Shown here piece after piece: positions 1-4,705 of a DNA stretch of 6,678 nucleotides (positions are counted from its first letter, which is position 1; the number at the start of each line of letters is the position of its first letter). The translations under genes and the position numbers were made by a program. The notes beneath the pieces were generated by a model. It was not told the origin of the DNA and did not search any database. It saw only the letters and a program-made list of their open reading frames with translations. This stretch comes from Pseudomonadota bacterium (lineage in GTDB: Bacteria; Myxococcota; Myxococcia; Myxococcales; Myxococcaceae): the NCBI GenBank assembly GCA_023424585.1, contig JAFADT010000415.1:1-6678 (forward strand). Reading direction: 5' to 3'.

Positions 1-25
1 GCAGGTTCAAATCCTGCCCCCGCAA
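1..25 (+). tRNA. 3' end of a tRNA, probably initiator tRNA-fMet (partial)
   Basis: Only the T arm, the 3' half of the acceptor stem and the discriminator base are inside the window. Bases 1-5 (GCAGG) pair with 13-17 (CCTGC) around the seven-base T loop TTCAAAT. Bases 18-24 (CCCCGCA) are the 3' acceptor strand and A25 is the discriminator. This 3' part closely resembles bacterial initiator tRNA-fMet as I remember it, whose 3' end reads CCCCGCAA before CCA, with A at position 72 giving the unpaired 1-72 position typical of initiators. The CCA tail is not encoded, because the next bases are CTTG, so it would be added after transcription. The anticodon lies outside the window, so the amino acid identity is an inference. 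The terminator just downstream fits the end of a tRNA transcript. Confidence 0.82.
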
Positions 26-30
26 CTTGA

Positions 31-70
31 GAGAGGGCCTCGGTGGAAACGCCGGGGCCCTTTCGCTTTT
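31..70 (+). terminator. Rho-independent terminator of the tRNA
   Basis: Bases 31-43 pair with 52-64 over 13 bp, including two G-T wobbles, around an eight-base loop (44-51, TGGAAACG). The sequence then runs GCTTTT (65-70), a short T tract interrupted by GC. The hairpin begins six bases after the tRNA discriminator, the normal position for a terminator of a stable RNA gene. On the opposite strand there is no T tract, so it probably does not terminate the leftward transcript of the patatin gene. Confidence 0.8.
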
Positions 71-118
71 CAGCGTCTGGGCGCGCGCCTCGCTTCGACG
101 GGCAGGGGCGGGGGTTTC

Positions 119-277
119 TTGCGGCATGGTAGCTGGCGCGTCGCTTTGGCCACGCTCACGCCCGACGAGGCGGAGCTCGACAAGCTGCTGCGCTCATTGG
201 GGACCGAGCTTCGGACGCTCCGCGCGGAGAGCCGCTCCCAGCGCGACGACCTGGAGCGACTGCCGCGCCGCGGCTGA
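119..277 (+). CDS. Small hypothetical protein with no ATG start (52 aa from TTG119 or 43 aa from TTG146)
   Basis: I do not recognise this protein. The frame ending at the TGA at 275-277 reads ..ATLTPDEAELDKLLRSLG.. and then a charged, helix-prone, coiled-coil-like tail ending in LPRRG. From codon GCC at 149 to the stop, about 40 of 43 third positions are G or C, as in the true genes of this window; the overlapping frame that starts with ATG126 does not show this pattern. There is no in-frame ATG or GTG. TTG119 is preceded by a G-rich run (GCGGGGG, spacing about 4). TTG146 would give an N-terminus starting MATLTPDEAE but has a weak ribosome site. The stop abuts the stop of the convergent patatin gene, forming TGATCA at 275-280. 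It could be a small real gene, or the tail of a gene whose beginning was lost to rearrangement next to the tRNA. I am fairly sure of the frame but not of the start or of expression. Confidence 0.45.
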   Translation: MRHGSWRVALATLTPDEAELDKLLRSLGTELRTLRAESRSQRDDLERLPRRG

Positions 278-1345
278 TCAACCCAGCGGCTGGACGTGCT
301 CCGCGATGCGGCCGGACGCGAGCAACTCGCGCAGCTCATCGGCCATGCGGTCGCCCTCGGTCAGCACCTGCTTCCACGCGCGGATTCGGTCGTCGGCCTG
401 CATCTCCGTGAAGTCGGAACGGTCCGGGATGCGCCCACCGGGCAGCCGCGCGAGGTGCGCGGGTGACGGCGTGATGAGCAGCGCGCGGCGGAAGTTGAGG
501 GGGCCCGCGCGGCGCCACTTGAGCGACTTGTCGAACCAGCCGGGCACCACGTACGGGTAGAAGTGCGGATAGAGCACCAGCCCATCGCCCACGCCGTAGT
601 CGACGTCCAGGTGGTAGTCGACGACACCGCCGTCCCGGTACGTCCCGGCCGGTGCACCCGGGATGTCCTGGACGCCCGCGAGCACCATCGGGATGGAGCC
701 GGATGCGATGAGCGCCGGGCGCAAGTTGTCGCGGGAGAGGGGACGGTGGACCGACGGCAGGTCCTTGAGCCCTGCGAAGGGACTGGAGTCCCCGGCGGTG
801 TGGAAGATGACTCGCTCCATGTGGAGCCCGAGCGTCCGGCGGCTCACCGCGTTCGCCAGCGCGCCCAGCACGAAGCCCGCGAGCTGCACGCTGGACTGCT
901 CCGCCGCCAGCAGTCCCCTGCACCGGGTCGTCACCACGTGCAGCCGTGCCCATGGGTGCGCGAGGATCTCGTCCATGCCGTCCGGCCCCAGGAGGGCATC
1001 CAGGATCGTCGCGCTCCTCTCGCTGACGAGCGCGGGCGGAGGCTTGGGCGGATAGCGCTGCTCCAGGTATGCGTCCGCGAAGCGCTTGAGCGCGGCCACC
1101 GGGTCCTTCTGCGCCAGACACGCCAGCCGCCAGCTCCCGATGGAGCTGCCGATGAGGTGCAGCGGCCGGGTGCGCGGCTGCTGGAGGAACTCGCCGAACA
1201 GCACGCGGTCGATCCCCTCCAGCCCCAGCCACTTCGGGCCACCGGAAGCGCCCGGGAGGATGTCCACGTCCTCCGCGCGCAGCCCTCGCTCCCAGAGGAT
1301 GCGCAGGGCGTCGGGGCCGGCAAGCAGGGTCAGGCTCTGGCTCAT
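278..1345 (-). CDS. Patatin-like phospholipase family protein
   Basis: This 355-residue protein has the hallmarks of a patatin-type serine acyl hydrolase, which cleaves acyl ester bonds in lipids with a Ser-Asp dyad. The glycine-rich oxyanion loop is GASGGPKW at residues 32-39. The nucleophile elbow is GSSIG at 66-70, with S68 the expected catalytic serine. The conserved block IASGSIPM at 213-220 follows, and the second catalytic residue lies in DGG at 238-240 (D238). Order and spacing match the family. There is no signal peptide or transmembrane segment, so a cytosolic or membrane-surface enzyme is likely. The substrate cannot be read from sequence. The ATG start has only a weak upstream AGGG about 12 bases away. 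The gene lies 39 bp after the small acidic gene on the same strand, so the two may be co-transcribed. Its stop meets the stop of the convergent small frame on the + strand. Confidence 0.9.
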   Translation of the reverse strand: MSQSLTLLAGPDALRILWERGLRAEDVDILPGASGGPKWLGLEGIDRVLFGEFLQQPRTRPLHLIGSSIGSWRLACLAQKDPVAALKRFADAYLEQRYPPKPPPALVSERSATILDALLGPDGMDEILAHPWARLHVVTTRCRGLLAAEQSSVQLAGFVLGALANAVSRRTLGLHMERVIFHTAGDSSPFAGLKDLPSVHRPLSRDNLRPALIASGSIPMVLAGVQDIPGAPAGTYRDGGVVDYHLDVDYGVGDGLVLYPHFYPYVVPGWFDKSLKWRRAGPLNFRRALLITPSPAHLARLPGGRIPDRSDFTEMQADDRIRAWKQVLTEGDRMADELRELLASGRIAEHVQPLG

Positions 1346-1384
1346 CGCGGGCGCGGACCCTAGCAGTCCGGTGCGAGGAAAGGC

Positions 1385-1579
1385 TCAGCGCTCGTTGTCC
1401 GGGACGTCCGACTCCAGCGGATGGAGCGTCACCACCTGGTGGCCGTCCTCCGGTTCGGAGCGCGCTTCCTCCAACTCCTCGGGGGTCTGGGGTGCCCGCT
1501 CGGAGAACTCGTCGTTCTCCAGGTGTCGCTGGCGCTGCTCACTGGTCTCGCCGTAGCCCTCCAGCTTCTTGCCCGCCAT
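1385..1579 (-). CDS. Small acidic hydrophilic protein, 64 aa, unknown function
   Basis: I do not recognise a family. The protein starts MAGKKLEGYGETSEQRQRHL and ends VTLHPLESDVPDNER. It contains 18 acidic against 7 Lys/Arg residues and has no cysteine, no tryptophan and no hydrophobic segment. It should therefore be soluble and largely disordered, apart from a possible helix around TPEELEEARSE (residues 32-42). A longer frame reaches back to an ATG ending at 1639, but I chose the ATG at 1577-1579 because a near-perfect Shine-Dalgarno (GGGAGG, bases 1586-1591 read on the - strand) sits six bases before it. The gene is 105 bp downstream of the oxygenase gene and 39 bp upstream of the patatin-like gene, all on the - strand. 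Possible roles include a small stress-related protein or an adaptor, but nothing in the sequence decides between them. Confidence 0.75.
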   Translation of the reverse strand: MAGKKLEGYGETSEQRQRHLENDEFSERAPQTPEELEEARSEPEDGHQVVTLHPLESDVPDNER

Positions 1580-1585
1580 GGTCGT

Positions 1586-1591
1586 CCTCCC
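1586..1591 (-). promoter_or_regulatory. Strong Shine-Dalgarno deciding the start of the 64-aa acidic protein
   Basis: Read on the - strand this is GGGAGG, six bases before the ATG at 1579-1577. It is the best ribosome binding site in the window. It rules in favour of the short 64-residue product over the 84-residue extension, whose start would be at 1639. Confidence 0.75.
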
Positions 1592-1684
1592 GTCCGAAAG
1601 GTGAACCTCAAGACTTGGGATGGTGCCGGGTGGGCGCAAGCGGTGGTCAGCCCGCGCGGCCGCACGCTCCAGGAGCGGGGGCGC

Positions 1685-2416
1685 TCATTCCTCCAGCGTG
1701 CCCACGGAAGGGGCCGCACCGTCGCGCTCACGCTGGGCCTCCAGGTAGGCGGAGAAGCCCGCCTTGGACTGGATGCGGAACGCTGGCAGCCGGGGGAGCA
1801 CGTCCTCCGCGAAGGCGTACTGCTCGCAGACGAGGCTCGCGCGGAGGGCCCCTTCCGGGCCGCCGGTGAAGGGCTGGACCTCGTGCTGGAGGTTTCCCCG
1901 GAAGTGGACCAGCAGGCCCGGCCGGGGCCGCACCTCGCCCTGGAGCTGGTTGTCGCGCAGCAGCCGCAGCGCGCCGCCTTTCGCTCCTTCGGGGACGCGC
2001 AGGTACAGGACGCTCACGTGCTCGGGCGTCGCGTCCGGCACGCCGCTCGGCTCCTGGAGCGTCGCGTCGATGTGGCGGCCCACCGCAGTGCCCGCGTCCA
2101 GCAGCAGCAGGTTCAGATAGAAGGCATTGGGACGCGGACGCGTGTCACGACGGCCGAACCAGCGCTGCGTCCACGGCAGGAGTCCGAGCGCCCTGTCTTC
2201 GTCGAGGATGCGGCGCAGGAAGACGGACAGGAACGGGAAGCGGGCCTCCAGCGTCGCGCGGCCCTCTCGCGTGAAGACGAACGCGAAGCCCCGGCTCGCG
2301 CGGAACGTCCCCATCAGCGGACTGCGCGCGACGAACCGCGAGCCGAGCAGGGCGTCCCCCAGGGACTCCAGCTCGGCGCGGGGCAGGGCGTGGCGGTGGG
2401 TGACGTACTCGGGCAC
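1685..2416 (-). CDS. 2OG-Fe(II) oxygenase family protein
   Basis: This 243-residue protein carries the metal- and cosubstrate-binding signature of the 2-oxoglutarate/Fe(II)-dependent dioxygenases (prolyl-4-hydroxylase-like double-stranded beta-helix). The iron ligands are expected to be H115 and D117 (in GRHID) and H178 (in NLQHEV). R192 (in ALRASLV) is the likely residue holding the 2-oxoglutarate carboxylate. Between these lie the expected strands, including NAFYLNLLLL (97-106) and HVSVLYLRVP (133-142). The enzyme would couple 2-oxoglutarate decarboxylation to hydroxylation of an unknown substrate in the cytoplasm; no signal peptide is visible. The start is a GTG (2416-2414) with only a distant GGAAGG about 16 bases upstream, so the N-terminus is less certain than the catalytic core. 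The gene lies 79 bp after the topoisomerase gene on the same strand. The H178-to-R192 gap of 14 residues is slightly longer than I would expect and contains a FTGGPEGA loop. Confidence 0.88.
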   Translation of the reverse strand: MPEYVTHRHALPRAELESLGDALLGSRFVARSPLMGTFRASRGFAFVFTREGRATLEARFPFLSVFLRRILDEDRALGLLPWTQRWFGRRDTRPRPNAFYLNLLLLDAGTAVGRHIDATLQEPSGVPDATPEHVSVLYLRVPEGAKGGALRLLRDNQLQGEVRPRPGLLVHFRGNLQHEVQPFTGGPEGALRASLVCEQYAFAEDVLPRLPAFRIQSKAGFSAYLEAQRERDGAAPSVGTLEE

Positions 2417-2495
2417 GGACCGGACGCTAGCGCCTTCCCGGGTCGCGCGAGAGGGGAACCGCCCCCGCTCGCCTCCCTCCCGGCCGGGCCTGTGG

Positions 2496-3614
2496 CTACA
2501 CGGAGGCCTGCTTCGCGGCGCTCTTCGTCATGTCCAGCATGTGCAGCAGCGCCTTCTCCGAGCAGTGCATGCCTTCGCCCGGGCTCGCCGCCAGCTCGTC
2601 CACGGACTCGAAGTAGCGGTCCACCACCTGGCCCCGCTCGAACATGACGAGCACGGACGGGTAGATGTACGACGCCTTCGCGACCGCGGGCGTGTTGCCG
2701 AGCTGCTCGGACGCTTCTCTCACCGCGGCCACCATGCTCTTCTTGAGCACCGTCTTCTTCACCGGGCCGCCGTCGCCGTCCGCCTTCACCCGCTCGCGGG
2801 CGCGCGCCAGCGCGCAGGCACAGATCAGCGTGCCCGCCCAGGTGCGGAAGTCCTTCGCGCTGTAGCCTGGGCCCATCACCTGCTGGATGTACTCGTTGAT
2901 GTGCCGGCGCCGCACGTCCACCACCGCGCCGTCGTCGAGCACGAACTTGAAGACGTCGCGCCCGGGCACCTTCAACAGCTGCCGCACGAGCGTCGCCACG
3001 CGCCGGTCCTTCAGCTCGCGGTGCTGCCGCACGCCGGACTTGCCCGGGTAGTCGAACACCACCGTGTCGCCATGCACCTTCACGTGCCTCGCCCGCAGCG
3101 TGGCCAGCCCGAAGCTGCCGTGCTCCTCCGCGTAGCGCTCGCTGCCCGGGCGGATGAAGCAGGTGCCCAGGATGCGCAGCATCCCCGCGAGCCCGCGCTC
3201 CCGGCCCAGGCCCCGCTTGCGCAGGTCCATGTTCACCTGGCGCCGCATCTTCGGCAGCGCCTGCGCGAAGCTCACGATGCGCTGGTACTTCGCGTCGCGC
3301 TGCTTCTGCGTGTGCGCCTCGCTGTAGCGGTACTGCCAGCGCCCCGCGCCGTCCCTGCCCACCGCCTGGAGGCGCGCGGATGCGCTGGGCGAGATGTACA
3401 CGTCCGTCCAGGCGGGCGGCAGGCGCAGCGCGTCGATGCGCGCTCGCTCCGCGGGGGACACAGCGCGGCCTCGCGCGTCCACGTAGCGGAAGCCGCGCTT
3501 CATCGTCCCCAGCCTCCGGTGACCGCGCTGACGCAGCCGCTCCAGCTGCGTCGTTCCCCGGCGGAACGAGCGAGGAGCGCGCTCGGTTTCTGAGACGGCG
3601 GCATGGGCGTGCAT
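2496..3614 (-). CDS. DNA topoisomerase IB (poxvirus-like bacterial type)
   Basis: Type IB topoisomerases nick one strand through a 3'-phosphotyrosine and relax supercoils of either sign without ATP. This 372-residue protein has the full bacterial TopIB layout. An N-terminal clamp is recognisable from GFRYVDARGR (41-50), LRLPPAWTDVYISP (63-76) and GRDGAGRWQYRYSEAH (86-101). The catalytic domain follows. Aligned by motif with the vaccinia enzyme, the active-site residues are R155 (FIRPGSERY), K192 (YPGKSG), R257 (KDFRTWAGT), N307 (LGNTPAV) and the nucleophile Y316 (KASYIYP). Asn replaces the viral His, with the same nine-residue spacing to Tyr; Asn here is, to my knowledge, usual for the bacterial branch. 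I chose the ATG at 3614 because AGGGGG lies close upstream and because the GHRRLGTMKRGF stretch, homologous in style to other TopIB proteins, precedes the next ATG (3503). A GTG at 3674 lacks a ribosome site. The gene is transcribed divergently from the YqiJ-like gene. Confidence 0.93.
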   Translation of the reverse strand: MHAHAAVSETERAPRSFRRGTTQLERLRQRGHRRLGTMKRGFRYVDARGRAVSPAERARIDALRLPPAWTDVYISPSASARLQAVGRDGAGRWQYRYSEAHTQKQRDAKYQRIVSFAQALPKMRRQVNMDLRKRGLGRERGLAGMLRILGTCFIRPGSERYAEEHGSFGLATLRARHVKVHGDTVVFDYPGKSGVRQHRELKDRRVATLVRQLLKVPGRDVFKFVLDDGAVVDVRRRHINEYIQQVMGPGYSAKDFRTWAGTLICACALARARERVKADGDGGPVKKTVLKKSMVAAVREASEQLGNTPAVAKASYIYPSVLVMFERGQVVDRYFESVDELAASPGEGMHCSEKALLHMLDMTKSAAKQASV

Positions 3615-3617
3615 CGC

Positions 3618-3623
3618 CCCCCT
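3618..3623 (-). promoter_or_regulatory. Ribosome binding site supporting the topoisomerase start
   Basis: On the - strand the bases just before the ATG at 3614 read ACAGGGGGGCG. An AGGGG core with about four bases of spacing makes this ATG a better start than the GTG at 3674, which has pyrimidine-rich upstream sequence. Confidence 0.5.
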
Positions 3624-3725
3624 GTAGTGCGCAGCCCACGCCGGGGCGGCAATCCGGTTGCCCCCTGTCGGCACGGAGGGCAGCCGGCCAGAAAAGCCCC
3701 GGGTGGCATTTTCGGATGGGGGTGC

Positions 3726-3749
3726 AGTCGCTTAGAGTTCGTTGCGACT
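3726..3749. repeat. Inverted repeat AGTCGC-N12-GCGACT upstream of the YqiJ-like gene
   Basis: AGTCGC (3726-3731) is matched exactly by GCGACT (3744-3749) with a 12-base, relatively A/T-rich spacer. It lies 26 bases before the YqiJ-like ATG. It could be a dimeric regulator half-site pair or an RNA hairpin in the leader. No T tract follows, so a terminator is unlikely. Six-base repeats also occur by chance. Confidence 0.35.
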
Positions 3750-3775
3750 CCCACCTCCAATTTCATTCCCGAGGC

Positions 3776-4588
3776 ATGACGACCTTCCTTGACGCCCTGC
3801 TGGCGTTCCCGACCGCCATCTTCACCATCCTCCTGGGAGTGGTGCTGGCCTACTGGTTGTGCGTCATCGTCGGCGCGGCGGGCATCGACTTGCTGGACGG
3901 CGACGTGGACCTGGAGGGCGGCGCCAAGGCGGTGAGCGGCGCCTTCGAGGGCGGGGCCAAGGCGACGTCGGGCCTGCTGGAAGGCGGCGCGAAGGCCGTC
4001 GCGGGGCATGGGGTCGACCACGCGGGCCACTCGCACCTGCACGACGCGGAGGCCGCCACCGGCCTGCTCGCGGCGCTGGGCTTTGGCGGCATCCCTGTCA
4101 CGGTGTCGGTGAGCCTGGTGGTGTTCCTCTCCTGGTCGCTGTCGCTGCTCAGCGGACAGGCCACGCACTCGGCGCTCTCCATGCTGCCCGCGTGGCTCGT
4201 CAGCACGGGCCTGGGGCTGAGCTGCGCCGCGGTGGGCACGGTGGTGGGCGGGCTCGCGGTGCGGCCGCTGCGCCCCATCTTCATCGCCAAGAGGGCCCCG
4301 GGCCGCGAGGCGCTGATGGGCCGCGTGTGCACCATCTCCAGCGGCAGCGTGACCGCGAAGGACGGCCACGCCACCTTCGACGATGGGGGCGCGGGCCTCA
4401 TCCTCAATGTCTTCTGTGACAAGCCCAACCAGCTCAAGCGCGGCCAGCCGGCGCTGATCCTCGGCTACGACGCGGAGCGGGGCGTCTACGAGGTGGAGCC
4501 GGTGGACTGGCTGCTGCCCGAGGAAATGGAGCAGCTGCGCGATCCGCTCAAGGCAGCGGCCATCGCGCGAGCCCGCGCCCAGCGATGA
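3776..4588 (+). CDS. YqiJ/NfeD-like inner-membrane protein with C-terminal OB-fold, partner of flotillin
   Basis: This 270-residue protein has a hydrophobic helix at about 11-36 (AIFTILLGVVLAYWL). A soluble loop (37-100) follows, then two more helices (about 105-127 and 136-162). The basic stretch RPLRPIFIAKR leads into a beta-rich C-terminal domain (about 175-247, REALMGRVCTI to VEPVDWLL), as expected for the OB-fold of YqiJ/NfeD-type proteins. Positive charge after the third helix suggests the C-terminus and the loop face the cytoplasm. Such proteins are encoded beside SPFH/flotillin genes, as here, where a flotillin gene begins 117 bp downstream. The family role is thought to be assembly or support of flotillin membrane domains; no enzymatic motif is visible. 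The loop is odd: three tandem 11-residue repeats (47-79) and then a histidine cluster. The ATG at 3776 was chosen because it directly precedes the first helix, although its ribosome site is poor (GAGG one base away). An upstream ATG at 3716 would add 20 non-hydrophobic residues and has no better site. Confidence 0.87.
   Translation: MTTFLDALLAFPTAIFTILLGVVLAYWLCVIVGAAGIDLLDGDVDLEGGAKAVSGAFEGGAKATSGLLEGGAKAVAGHGVDHAGHSHLHDAEAATGLLAALGFGGIPVTVSVSLVVFLSWSLSLLSGQATHSALSMLPAWLVSTGLGLSCAAVGTVVGGLAVRPLRPIFIAKRAPGREALMGRVCTISSGSVTAKDGHATFDDGGAGLILNVFCDKPNQLKRGQPALILGYDAERGVYEVEPVDWLLPEEMEQLRDPLKAAAIARARAQR
3914..4012 (+). repeat. Three tandem 33-bp units encoding 11-residue EGGAKAxxGxx repeats
   Basis: Residues 47-57 (EGGAKAVSGAF), 58-68 (EGGAKATSGLL) and 69-79 (EGGAKAVAGHG) follow each other with no gap. 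The DNA units are 3914-3946, 3947-3979 and 3980-4012. EGGAKA is identical in all three while the codons differ at several third positions, so the protein repeat looks maintained rather than freshly copied. An 11-residue period is typical of amphipathic helices that lie on membranes. Directly after come five histidines within residues 78-89 (H78, H82, H85, H87, H89). Confidence 0.85.
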
Positions 4589-4705
4589 ACATTGGCGTCC
4601 TCCGGGCTCCTCCGGACGGGCGCGACAATCGGCACCGGGTGGCTTTCGCGGGGGACCCCGAGTGCTTGGAACTAGGCCCGCCCAACGGACTTCACAGGAT
4701 AGGCC
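4589..4705 (+). other. Intergenic spacer between the YqiJ-like and flotillin genes
   Basis: The 117 bases hold no gene. An imperfect hairpin can form between 4632-4640 (GCACCGGGT) and 4655-4665 (ACCCCGAGTGC), with bulges and no following T tract. GGAACT at 4668-4673 resembles an ECF-type -35 element, but I found no matching -10. The spacer is long enough for a secondary promoter, so the flotillin gene may not depend only on the promoter before the YqiJ-like gene. Confidence 0.4.
4696..4703 (+). promoter_or_regulatory. Ribosome binding site of the flotillin gene
   Basis: AGGATAGG precedes the ATG at 4706. The AGGA core lies six bases before the start, a good spacing, and the frame downstream begins with a short hydrophobic anchor as expected for the family. 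Confidence 0.6.

Larger units (their letters stand above)
3615..3775. promoter_or_regulatory. Divergent intergenic region between topoisomerase IB and the YqiJ-like gene
   Basis: These 161 bases separate two outward-pointing genes and should hold both promoters. The right half is noticeably richer in A/T than its surroundings (GGCATTTTCGG near 3706-3716 and CCAATTTCATTCC near 3757-3769). I could not assign a convincing -35/-10 pair or a sigma-54 site. A 6-bp inverted repeat at 3726-3749 is listed separately. Confidence 0.5.

Noticed and set aside
27..560. A + strand frame containing ATG126, read as a 177-residue protein
   Set aside because: It runs through the tRNA terminator and into the patatin gene in antisense. 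Its third-position composition is poorer than that of the frame ending at 277, and the product is Arg/Ser-rich without features.
563..1363. A 266-codon open frame on the + strand
   Set aside because: It is antisense to the patatin-like gene, whose catalytic motifs are intact. The product is Arg/His/Gln-rich with no recognisable fold.
1665..1677. Small hairpin CGCTC-CAG-GAGCG after the oxygenase stop
   Set aside because: It has a five-pair stem with no T tract on the - strand, and is too weak to call a terminator.
2479..2488. CCCGGCCGGG palindrome between the topoisomerase and oxygenase genes
   Set aside because: It is a 10-bp perfect palindrome but has no usable loop length beyond GGCC and no T tract on either side, so I do not call it a terminator. 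Such G/C palindromes are common at this base composition.
2127..3593. A 488-codon open frame on the + strand
   Set aside because: It covers the oxygenase and topoisomerase genes in antisense and has the composition of a GC-rich shadow.
4668..4673. GGAACT as an ECF sigma -35 element in front of flotillin
   Set aside because: No convincing -10 element lies at the right distance, and a six-base match alone is not enough.
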